NCBI GenBank assembly: GCA_021817645.1
Contig: JAKAGH010000183.1
Location: 1 to 6,504, forward strand
DNA: 6,504 nucleotides
From: Deltaproteobacteria bacterium
GTDB taxonomy: Bacteria; Desulfobacterota; Desulfobaccia; Desulfobaccales; 0-14-0-80-60-11
Direction: 5' to 3'
A program made the position numbers and the translations under genes. How positions within the stretch are numbered: position 1 is the first letter of the stretch; every line of letters starts with the position of its first letter. Of this stretch, positions 1 to 4,680 are shown piece after piece. A model generated the notes under the pieces. It saw only the letters and a program-made list of their open reading frames with translations. It had not been told where the DNA came from and made no database searches.

Positions 1-22
1 GCGCAAAGATAAGACGCTATGA
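1..22 (+). CDS. possible 3' end of an upstream permease gene (partial)
   Basis: The first 22 bases can be read as the tail of an upstream gene ending R-K-D-K-T-L-stop, with TGA at 20-22. That would give an ATGA overlap (19-22) with the start of the DppC-type permease. DppB/OppB-type permease genes usually sit directly upstream of DppC/OppC genes and often overlap them, so this reading fits. Another frame gives A-Q-R-stop with TAA at 10-12, also compatible with a closely spaced upstream gene. Too little sequence is present to choose between them or to name the product. Confidence 0.35.
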
Positions 23-855
23 TAAAACGCGAATTCTGGGCGCGATTTAAGCGCAATCGCCTGGCCATGACCGGCTTGGTCCTGGTGGCCGGGATGTTTG
101 TGGTGGCCCTGGGCTCCCCGTGGCTGGCGCCATATGATCCCAACTCCATCGACCTCAAAGAGGTGCTCATGCCCCCCGGGCCGAGCCACCTCCTGGGCAC
201 GGACACCCTGGGCCGGGACGTTTTGTCCCGCATCATCTTCGGGGCCCGGGTCTCTTTGATGGTGGGCTTTGTGGCCGTGGGCATCGCCACCCTCATCGGC
301 GTCCTGGTGGGCGCGTTGGCCGGATATTACGGAAGGTGGGTGGATCAATTTCTCATGCGGCTGGTGGACCTGATGCTTTGTTTTCCCACCTTATTTCTGA
401 TCCTGGCGGTCATCGCCGTGCTGGGTCCCAGCATCTGGAACATCATGGTGGTCATCGGCCTCACCGGCTGGATGGGGGTGGCGCGGCTGGTGCGCGCCGA
501 GTTTCTGTCCCTGAAGGAGCGGGAATTCGTGGTCGCGGCCCGGGCCCTGGGCGCGTCGGATGCGCGCCTCATGATTAGGCATCTCTTACCCAACGCCCTG
601 ACCCCGGTGATGGTCTCCGCCACTCTGGGGGTAGCCGGAGCCATCCTGGTGGAAAGCGCCTTGAGCTTCCTGGGCCTGGGGGTGCAGCCGCCCACGCCCA
701 GTTGGGGCAATATCCTCACCATGGGCAAGGACAACATCGAAATCGCCTGGTGGCTGTCATTTTTCCCCGGCCTGGCCATCCTGGTGACGGTAATGAGCTA
801 CAATCTCCTGGGGGAAGGCATCCGGGAGGCCATTGACCCCCGCCTGAAGGAGTAA
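19..855 (+). CDS. ABC transporter permease, DppC/OppC/NikC family
   Basis: This is the inner-membrane permease subunit of a peptide/nickel-type (PepT family) ABC importer. It pairs with a DppB-type permease, two ATPases and a periplasmic binding protein. At 278 aa it is full length for the family. Residues 1-50 form the OppC N-terminal part, with a first membrane helix near 17-35. LGTDTLGRDVLSR (59-71) is the hallmark motif after it. Several more hydrophobic segments follow (about 78-102, 112-137, 141-158, 196-216, 243-265). The EAA loop that contacts the ATPase is EFVVAARALGAS (169-180), ending in the conserved LPNAL (190-194). SFLGLGVQPPTPSWG (216-230) and the C-terminal DPRLKE are also typical. 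The start is probably coupled to an upstream gene. No ATPase gene follows, so those subunits lie upstream or elsewhere. The substrate (peptide, nickel or other) cannot be told from the permease. Confidence 0.95.
   Translation: MIKREFWARFKRNRLAMTGLVLVAGMFVVALGSPWLAPYDPNSIDLKEVLMPPGPSHLLGTDTLGRDVLSRIIFGARVSLMVGFVAVGIATLIGVLVGALAGYYGRWVDQFLMRLVDLMLCFPTLFLILAVIAVLGPSIWNIMVVIGLTGWMGVARLVRAEFLSLKEREFVVAARALGASDARLMIRHLLPNALTPVMVSATLGVAGAILVESALSFLGLGVQPPTPSWGNILTMGKDNIEIAWWLSFFPGLAILVTVMSYNLLGEGIREAIDPRLKE
847..852 (+). promoter_or_regulatory. ribosome binding site overlapping permease 3' end
   Basis: AAGGAG lies immediately before the permease TAA stop (853-855) and 6 nt upstream of the ATG at 859. 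Ribosomes finishing the permease therefore meet the next start at once, which implies co-transcription and probably translational coupling. Confidence 0.75.
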
Positions 856-858
856 CCT

Positions 859-1320
859 ATGCGCAAAATGATGTGGAAGACGGTGGCGGTGGCCGCGGCG
901 GTAATCTGGGGGTTCTCGCTGGGGGGAGACTCCCGCGGCTGGGCCCAGGATGGCCCGAAACTCACCAGGATGATGGTCCAGAGCTACGACCTCCTGGAGG
1001 CGGGCAAGATTGAGGAAGCCCGGAAGATTTACGAGCAGGTGCTCAAAGAGGACCCCGCCAACCCCCTGGCCTGGAACAACCTGGGAGCCATCATGGTCAC
1101 CAAAGGAAAGGACGCCGAAGCCCTGTCCTACTTGCAGAAAGCCCTGGCGCATGCCAAGGGCTACCGGCTGAAGGTCAACCGGGTCTGTGCGGTCAACGGC
1201 ATCTGCCTGGCCTTCCGGCCCCTCCAGGAAGTATACGGCAATCAGGAGCTGGCCCCTTTGATCCGGTTGAATATCCAGATGGTCAAAGGGAAGATAACCG
1301 CTCCTCCGCGGAAAAATTAA
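859..1320 (+). CDS. small exported TPR protein with C-x5-C signature (paralogue A)
   Basis: This is a 153-aa protein of unknown function. Residues 1-29 form a Sec-type signal peptide: basic MRKMMWK, a hydrophobic core, and likely cleavage after GWA. It should act in the periplasm or outside the inner membrane. Residues about 36-103 hold TPR-like helices; DLLEAGKIEEARKIYEQVL and NPLAWNNLGAIMVTKGKDAEAL have typical TPR spacing. The C-terminal third is not TPR-like. It carries NRVCAVNGICLAF (108-119), with C110 and C116, and then GNQEL (127-131). The protein at 1622-2101 shares this region, with 27 of 45 residues identical from AKGY to MVK by my count, so the two are paralogues. Two cysteines in an exported protein could form a disulfide or bind a ligand; this is inference. 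The gene starts 3 nt after the permease, so it may assist that transporter or merely share its operon. The TTAA containing its stop codon begins a palindromic repeat. Confidence 0.85.
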   Translation: MRKMMWKTVAVAAAVIWGFSLGGDSRGWAQDGPKLTRMMVQSYDLLEAGKIEEARKIYEQVLKEDPANPLAWNNLGAIMVTKGKDAEALSYLQKALAHAKGYRLKVNRVCAVNGICLAFRPLQEVYGNQELAPLIRLNIQMVKGKITAPPRKN

Positions 1321-1445
1321 CCACCAAGACACAAAGACACAAAGGGGACCAAGAACTACCAAGAAATGGTTTTTCATCTGGCCCCAAAGTGCCATAATAA
1401 AAATATTACTGGTGTAACTTTGTGTCCTTTGTGCCTTGGTGGTGG
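1317..1445. repeat. intergenic palindromic element 1 (ACACAAAG-type arms)
   Basis: The left arm (about 1317-1346) reads TTAACCACCAAG followed by two copies of ACACAAAG. The right arm (about 1418-1445) is its imperfect reverse complement, with CTTTGTGTCC, TTTGTGCC and TTGGTGG. Inside lie a GGGG/CCCC pair (1344-1347 with 1382-1385), ACCA/TGGT (1358-1361 with 1367-1370) and an AT-rich stem, CCATAATA with TATTACTGG (1392-1413), one base bulged. The whole could fold into a long branched hairpin in DNA or RNA. It starts on the TTAA that supplies the stop codon of the preceding gene, so it may help end or stabilise the permease-TPR transcript. It is not a canonical intrinsic terminator, because no T-tract follows the arm. 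No transposase is encoded. It resembles the dispersed non-coding palindromes found in many bacterial genomes. Confidence 0.75.
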
Positions 1446-1538
1446 ATATTTTATTCTTTGTCCATCAAGGGTGGGACACGAGAATAAGCGCAGGGGCAGA
1501 AAAACTTTCGCACAAAGAGCGATGGCCTCGCAAATACA

Positions 1539-1567
1539 TTGACAATTAACCTAAGAGCCCCTATCTT
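1539..1567 (+). promoter_or_regulatory. sigma70-type promoter for the second TPR gene
   Basis: A perfect -35 box TTGACA (1539-1544) is separated by 17 nt from TATCTT (1562-1567), which matches 4 of 6 consensus -10 positions including the key TA and final T. Transcription would start near 1574, giving a leader of about 48 nt to the ATG at 1622. The second TPR paralogue therefore appears to have its own promoter. Confidence 0.7.
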
Positions 1568-1607
1568 ACTGCGCAGGGCGGCAATTAAGTGATGGTACCA
1601 TCAATTC

Positions 1608-1616
1608 GAGGGAGGG
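1608..1616 (+). promoter_or_regulatory. ribosome binding site fixing the start at 1622
   Basis: GAGGGAGGG sits 5 nt before the ATG at 1622. It decides against an in-frame ATG at 1589, which has no comparable site and would put a charged, non-signal-like stretch of 11 residues before the signal peptide. Confidence 0.75.
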
Positions 1617-1621
1617 TTTCT

Positions 1622-2101
1622 ATGATTCGGACTTCGGTTAAAATTACCGCCATTGTTATGGCTCTCATCCTCTGCGCCGGCGGTTTGGCCTTTGCGGCCA
1701 AAGCCAAGAAAGCTGAGAAAGAGATGGATGTCGGCGCCATGTTGATGGCGAGCTTTGAAATGATGGAAAAGGGGAAATTCGAACCGGCCCAGAAACTTCT
1801 GGATAAGGTTCTTGCCAAAGACCCCGGCAATCCCCTGGCCCTGAATAATATGGCGGCCATTATGGTCAAACAGAAAAAATTTGACAAGGCCGACACATAT
1901 CTCAACCAGGCTCTGCCCCGGGCTAAGGGCTACATGGTGCAGATCAACCGGGTGTGCCAGGTTGGCGGCATCTGCGTAGCTTTCAAACCCGCGGCTGGCG
2001 GTACCGGCAATCAGGAACTGGAACCCCTGGTCAAGATGAACATCGATATGGTTAAGCAATATATGTCAAGCGAACCCCTGTCGGGGAAAGGCCTCAGATA
2101 A
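1622..2101 (+). CDS. small exported TPR protein with C-x5-C signature (paralogue B)
   Basis: This is a 159-aa protein of unknown function, a paralogue of the product of 859-1320. Residues 1-25 form a signal peptide (basic MIRTSVK, hydrophobic core, likely cut after AFA). A lysine-rich stretch, AKAKKAEKE, follows. TPR-like helices span about 38-103: FEMMEKGKFEPAQKLLDKVL, then NPLALNNMAAIMV and FDKADTYLNQAL. The distinctive C-terminal part carries NRVCQVGGICVAF (109-121), with C112 and C118, then GNQEL (129-133) and PLVKMNIDMVK. Both cysteines and most of the flanking residues match paralogue A, although the signal peptides and tails differ, so selection acts on this region. The gene has its own promoter and an intrinsic terminator 28 nt after the stop, so it is probably monocistronic. 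C18 in the signal peptide is not in a lipobox, because Leu precedes it. I do not recognise a named family beyond TPR. Confidence 0.85.
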   Translation: MIRTSVKITAIVMALILCAGGLAFAAKAKKAEKEMDVGAMLMASFEMMEKGKFEPAQKLLDKVLAKDPGNPLALNNMAAIMVKQKKFDKADTYLNQALPRAKGYMVQINRVCQVGGICVAFKPAAGGTGNQELEPLVKMNIDMVKQYMSSEPLSGKGLR

Positions 2102-2129
2102 AGATAATTGCCGCCCAGCAGGAGCTCCT

Positions 2130-2156
2130 GGCCCCTTCGGGGGCCTTTTTATTTTT
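2130..2156 (+). terminator. intrinsic terminator after paralogue B
   Basis: A perfect 6-bp GC stem, GGCCCC (2130-2135) with GGGGCC (2140-2145), is closed by the very stable TTCG tetraloop (2136-2139). It is followed at once by TTTTT-A-TTTTT. This is a textbook rho-independent terminator for the gene ending at 2101. Confidence 0.93.
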
Positions 2157-2177
2157 GGAGACCGGATTAACACTGCG

Positions 2178-2205
2178 TTGACTTCCAATCTCTTAGTCTT
2201 ATGAT
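2178..2205 (+). promoter_or_regulatory. sigma70-type promoter for the third TPR gene
   Basis: TTGACT (2178-2183, 5 of 6 consensus) and TATGAT (2200-2205, 5 of 6) are spaced by 16 nt. It lies just after the terminator of the previous gene. A start near 2212 would give an untranslated leader of about 99 nt before the ATG at 2311. Confidence 0.8.
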
Positions 2206-2211
2206 AAAGTG

Positions 2212-2310
2212 AACGGGGTAAACGCAATGCCTGCCCCATATCAGGGAACCGGCGGCCTGGCGCAGGGGGGCTTCGGGCCGGCGGACCCCCAATTTTAGGA
2301 GCTGTAACTG
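2212..2310 (+). promoter_or_regulatory. GC-rich structured 5' leader of unknown class
   Basis: This is the predicted untranslated leader of the third TPR gene. Possible pairings seen by eye are GGGG (2215-2218) with CCCC (2234-2237), CCTG (2230-2233) with CAGG (2242-2245), and CCGGC (2249-2253) with GCCGG (2277-2281) enclosing CCTG-GCG-CAGG (2256-2266). G-run 2265-2270 could instead pair with CCCCC (2286-2290), just before the ribosome binding site at 2297-2301. Some of these exclude each other, so alternative folds are possible. I could not match it to a known riboswitch. It may be a regulatory leader or simply GC-rich spacer. Confidence 0.35.
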
Positions 2311-2742
2311 ATGAAACGTTTATTTTTGGTATCAGCCTGGCTGCTCGCGGCCATCCTCCTGCCCGGCATGGTGGCTGCCCAGGACGTAAAGGGTTACACG
2401 GAGAAGGGGATTGCCAGTTGTGAAACGGGCAATTTCGATCAGGCCATGAAAGAATTCAATGATGGCTTGAAGCTGAAACCCAACGATCCCGCGTTGTTGT
2501 CTTACCGGGGCACGGTGTACCGCTGTAAGGGCCAGAATGATAAGGCCCTCCAGGATTTTAACAAGGCCATAGCAGTGGACCCCAAATTCGCCAAGGCGTA
2601 CCGCGATCGGGGTATGGTCTACTTTGACCTGGCCGACTTCGCCAAGTCCCTGGAAGATTTTAAAAAGGCGCAAAGCCTGGGATACAAGGTCGACGAAGAC
2701 TTTCTGAAGATGGTGGCCAGAAAAGCGGCTGAGAAGAAATAG
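2311..2742 (+). CDS. exported three-repeat TPR protein
   Basis: This 143-aa protein consists of a signal peptide and TPR repeats. Residues 1-23 (MKRLF, hydrophobic core, VAA before Gln24) are a Sec-type signal. Three consecutive 34-residue TPR units follow at about 26-59, 60-93 and 94-127. Their hallmark positions are visible: ETGNFDQAMKEFNDGLKLKP, then SYRGTVYRCKGQNDKALQDF and AYRDRGMVYFDLADFAKSLEDF. A short lysine-rich tail ends the protein. It probably acts as a periplasmic protein-protein interaction module; the partner is unknown. C37 and C72 fall inside repeats and are unrelated to the C-x5-C signature of the two upstream paralogues, so it is a more distant relative. The start is fixed by AGGAG (2297-2301), 9 nt upstream. 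It has its own promoter and leader, and it is convergent with the next gene. Confidence 0.9.
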   Translation: MKRLFLVSAWLLAAILLPGMVAAQDVKGYTEKGIASCETGNFDQAMKEFNDGLKLKPNDPALLSYRGTVYRCKGQNDKALQDFNKAIAVDPKFAKAYRDRGMVYFDLADFAKSLEDFKKAQSLGYKVDEDFLKMVARKAAEKK

Positions 2743-2761
2743 CGGCTGCTAAAGTAAATAC

Positions 2762-2883
2762 TTAACCACAGAGGCACAGAGAGCACAGAGTTTCACAGAG
2801 GAAAGATTTATGCTTTGGCGCCTCGGCGCCAGAGCATACTACTTCTCTGTGATTCTCTGTGACCTCTGTATCTCTGTGGTGAA
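2762..2883. repeat. intergenic palindromic element 2 (ACAGAG-type arms, central hairpin)
   Basis: The left arm (2762-2800) starts TTAACCACAGAG and contains four CACAGAG units spaced 8-10 nt. The right arm (2844-2883) is its imperfect reverse complement, with CTCTGTG-type units, and ends CTCTGTGGTGAA. At the centre (2809-2838) is a 13-bp stem, TATGCTTTGGCGC with GCGCCAGAGCATA, containing one G-T wobble and a CTCG loop. The element is therefore a nearly complete 120-bp palindrome. It sits between two convergent genes and ends about 20 nt from the stop of the minus-strand gene. It may act as a bidirectional barrier to transcription or protect 3' ends. It encodes no protein. Open frames across it give peptides with runs such as HRDTEVTENHRE, which I know as a frequent spurious annotation over repeats of this type. 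Confidence 0.85.
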
Positions 2884-2903
2884 TCTTTTCCCTTTCCCCC
2901 ACC

Positions 2904-3575
2904 CTATTTCTTCTTTGCGGCTGCCTCGGCTGCGGCCGCTTTTTCTTTGTAATAAGCCAATAAAGCAGGGTCAGGCACTTTATCCAGGAGTTGCTGCCAG
3001 TACTTGGCCGCTTCTTTCGGGTCTCCCGCCTGCTCCAGGAGCATGGCCAGACGGCGGTAGATCTCGTTCTGCAGGGGGCGGGCGGCCTTTTCCACCACCG
3101 GCTCCAAGGTCTGCGCGGCCTTGCGGTAGTCCCCCTGAGCCTCATAACAATAGCTCAGACTCTCGGCAATGATGGGGTCCCAGCCGGACAAAGGGCCTTG
3201 CAGCAAAGCTTCGTAAGCCTTGGCCGCCTCAGCGTAATTCTTGGTCTGGTAAAGGAGATGGGCCCGGAAGATGGCTGCTTCTAAGGCAGTGGGGGTGCCG
3301 GGATACTCTTTCAATATCTGGTCCAGGCCCTTCAAGGCCGCGGCCGCGGACTGGGGGTTGCTCAACAGGGGGTTGAGCTTGGCCATTGCGGCCCCAGCCT
3401 TTTCTGTCCGGCGGGACTGGACCTGGGCCATGATCCCCCAGACAGCCAGGCCGATGAACAACACGGCCAGTCCAGCCACGACTCCTTTCCAGTAATCCTT
3501 GAGATATTGCAGCAGCCGCAGTTGCAGGGTGAGGATTTCCGGAGGCTGTTCCACGAAGTCGCGTTTTTTGGCCAT
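2904..3575 (-). CDS. membrane-anchored TPR protein, YfgM-like
   Basis: This 223-aa protein has a cytoplasmic N-terminus, one membrane helix and a periplasmic TPR-like domain. After a 30-residue N-terminal region, GVVAGLAVLFIGLAVWGIMA (31-50) is the single transmembrane segment, followed by a basic/polar QVQSRRTEK. Residues about 60-205 are helical repeats, including AIFRAHLLYQTKNYAEAAKA, SLSYCYEAQGDYRKAAQTL and RLAMLLEQAGDPKEAAKYW. The tail is an Ala/Lys-rich helix. Layout and length match the YfgM/TPR_21 family. In E. coli YfgM is an inner-membrane protein associated with the Sec translocon and the chaperone PpiD; the same role here is inference. The start is supported by AAAGGAA (3582-3588) upstream. 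It lies 158 bp after tsaE in the same direction, separated by a palindromic repeat, and may have its own weak promoter. Confidence 0.85.
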   Translation of the reverse strand: MAKKRDFVEQPPEILTLQLRLLQYLKDYWKGVVAGLAVLFIGLAVWGIMAQVQSRRTEKAGAAMAKLNPLLSNPQSAAAALKGLDQILKEYPGTPTALEAAIFRAHLLYQTKNYAEAAKAYEALLQGPLSGWDPIIAESLSYCYEAQGDYRKAAQTLEPVVEKAARPLQNEIYRRLAMLLEQAGDPKEAAKYWQQLLDKVPDPALLAYYKEKAAAAEAAAKKK

Positions 3576-3593
3576 TTTTATTCCTTTCGATTC

Positions 3594-3720
3594 AAAAAGC
3601 TGCCAGCTGTCAGCTGTCAGCCAAAGATAAAAGATACCAATAAAGGTCCAAGATTGATTTTAAGCCGTTTCCGGATTTCATCCGGTGTTTATTCTTGAAA
3701 GCTGATGGCTGAGGGCTCTC
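3594..3720. repeat. intergenic palindromic element 3 (CAGCTGT-type arms)
   Basis: The left arm (3594-3622) holds AGCTGCCAGCTGTCAGCTGTCAGCC, a 7-nt tandem pattern whose longest exact run is CAGCTGT twice. The right arm (3698-3720) reads AAAGCTGATGGCTGAGGGC and is its imperfect reverse complement; GCTGA and GCT units align with scattered mismatches. Between the arms is a perfect 6-bp hairpin, CCGGAT-TTC-ATCCGG (3671-3685). It fills the space between tsaE and the YfgM-like gene. It differs in sequence from the two other palindromic elements but has the same plan: short-period arms, with a small hairpin inside. There is no T-tract, so it is not a standard terminator. It is non-coding. Confidence 0.6.
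3624..3651 (-). promoter_or_regulatory. weak candidate promoter for the YfgM-like gene
   Basis: On the minus strand TTGGAC (3651-3646) and TATCTT (3629-3624) are spaced by 16 nt, about 48 nt upstream of the ATG at 3575. The -35 box matches only 3 of 6 consensus bases and the -10 box 4 of 6. It overlaps the region of the palindromic element, and the AT-rich context could mimic a promoter by chance. Confidence 0.3.
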
Positions 3721-3733
3721 TGCCACCCCTCCC

Positions 3734-4222
3734 TCAGGATTGGTTATTCTCCAACTCCTGGGCCAGCCGCTGCACCAGTTCCTCTCCCCGGGAACCGTGC
3801 CCCCGCAAGAGAAAGTCCCGGGTGTTCTCTCCGGTAATCTCGATCACTATTTCCAGATAGTCCCGGGGCAGGAGAGGTCCCAGCCTCTCGGCCCACTCCA
3901 CCACGGCCACCCGGTCCCCGGAGAGATACTCCTCCAGATCGGGGAGCATTTCCGGTGGCAGATTTTCCAGGCGGTAGAGATCGATATGCACCAGGGGCGC
4001 GCGGCCCGGATATTCGTGGATCAGGGTGAAACTGGGGCTGGCTACCCCTGCGTCCCCGGGCACTTCCAAACCCCGGGCCAGACCGTGGACGAACTCGGTT
4101 TTGCCGCTGCCCAATGCCCCGTGCAGGGCCAGCAGATCCCCGGGGGCCAGCCACTTGCCCAGAGCCGCAGCCAGGGCCTGGGTGGCCGCGGGGCTGCGGC
4201 TCAGCCATTTAAGAGACTTCAC
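3734..4222 (-). CDS. tsaE: tRNA threonylcarbamoyladenosine (t6A) biosynthesis ATPase TsaE
   Basis: TsaE (formerly YjeE) is the cytoplasmic ATPase that works with TsaB and TsaD to place threonylcarbamoyl on A37 of ANN-decoding tRNAs. At 162 aa it has normal length. The P-loop GALGSGKTE is at 35-43. SPSFTLIHEY (62-71) is the conserved switch region, HIDLYRL (79-85) the Walker B-like segment, and VEWAER (108-113) the last family motif. Two positions in the P-loop differ from the usual G-(D/E)-LGAGKTT: Ala36 replaces the acidic residue and Glu43 replaces the second threonine. The core GxxGxGKT is intact, so activity is expected. The start is GTG (4222-4220), overlapping the CBS gene's stop in GTGA, so it should be translationally coupled. 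It is the last gene of the nnr-CBS-tsaE unit. Confidence 0.96.
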   Translation of the reverse strand: MKSLKWLSRSPAATQALAAALGKWLAPGDLLALHGALGSGKTEFVHGLARGLEVPGDAGVASPSFTLIHEYPGRAPLVHIDLYRLENLPPEMLPDLEEYLSGDRVAVVEWAERLGPLLPRDYLEIVIEITGENTRDFLLRGHGSRGEELVQRLAQELENNQS

Positions 4223-4680
4223 GCCCCGGATTCTTGCGCTTGGGCGTGGATCAGATCGATTTTGCCGATCACTCCCACCAGTTTTCCGCCGGCCAGCACC
4301 GGCAAGGTATGCACTTGTTTCCGGGCCATGAGCGCGGCAATCTCCTGGACCGTCATCTCCGGGGAAATAGCCACCGGCTCCGGGGTCATCACTTCGGCCA
4401 CAGTTACCCCCAACATCTTCTCCAGCCGTTTCTTAAAATGGGCAGGGGTTTCCAAAATGAGCCGCAGGTCAAACAGGGCAATGGTGGGCGGCAGCTCCAG
4501 GTCCCGGGCCCGGGACACCAGATCGCTCTGGGTGATTACGCCCACGATGGAGCCCCCGGCGTCCATCACGGGCACGCCGCTGATGCGATGCTGTTCCAGC
4601 AAGGCCGCCACCTCGGACACCGGGGTTTCCGGGGTGGTGGTAATCACTTCTTTGGTCATGATATCACGCGCTTGTAACAT
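4219..4680 (-). CDS. two-CBS-domain protein
   Basis: This 153-aa cytoplasmic protein consists almost only of a tandem CBS pair (Bateman module). CBS1 is at about 1-57, with ARDIMTKEVITTTPETPV, ISGVPVMD and IVGVITQSDLV. A linker of about 35 residues (58-92) containing FKKRLEKMLG follows. CBS2 is at about 93-148, with VAEVMTPEPVAISPEMTVQE, VHTLPVL and LVGVIGKIDLI. Such stand-alone pairs commonly bind AMP, ADP, ATP or related adenosyl ligands and regulate partners; no effector domain is present. The ATG at 4680 is chosen because it has AGGAAGG (4690-4684) 3 nt plus spacing upstream and begins exactly at the conserved CBS start. An in-frame ATG at 4794 would add 38 unlike residues inside the preceding gene. 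The gene overlaps nnr by 25 bp and tsaE by 4 bp, so all three are probably made together. Its partner and ligand are unknown. Confidence 0.92.
   Translation of the reverse strand: MLQARDIMTKEVITTTPETPVSEVAALLEQHRISGVPVMDAGGSIVGVITQSDLVSRARDLELPPTIALFDLRLILETPAHFKKRLEKMLGVTVAEVMTPEPVAISPEMTVQEIAALMARKQVHTLPVLAGGKLVGVIGKIDLIHAQAQESGA

Noticed and set aside
757..1395. 212-codon minus-strand open frame opposite the first TPR gene
   Set aside because: It runs antisense through the signal-peptide/TPR gene and into the palindromic repeat, with no motif.
1622..1700. Lipoprotein signal in paralogue B because of Cys18
   Set aside because: The residue before the cysteine is Leu, not Gly, Ala or Ser, so there is no lipobox. 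A standard AFA cleavage site follows.
2212..2310. Cyclic-di-GMP (GEMM) riboswitch upstream of the third TPR gene
   Set aside because: AACGCAATGCC superficially resembles part of the GEMM core, but the GGCAAACC segment, GAAA tetraloop and its receptor are missing.
2762..3145. Minus-strand open frame running from the YfgM-like gene into palindromic element 2 (HRDTEVTENHRE-like peptide)
   Set aside because: It is a frame-shifted shadow of the TPR gene plus translated repeat; peptides of this kind are a known annotation artefact of ACAGAG repeats.
1321..3622. Short tandem units in the intergenic elements as a CRISPR array
   Set aside because: Units are 7-10 nt, adjacent and arranged as inverted arms. 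There are no 25-40 nt repeats with unique spacers and no cas genes.
3709..3737. CTGAGGG/CCCTCAG stem at the end of tsaE as a terminator
   Set aside because: The 7-bp stem has a 15-nt loop, overlaps the tsaE stop codon and lacks a T-tract on the minus strand.
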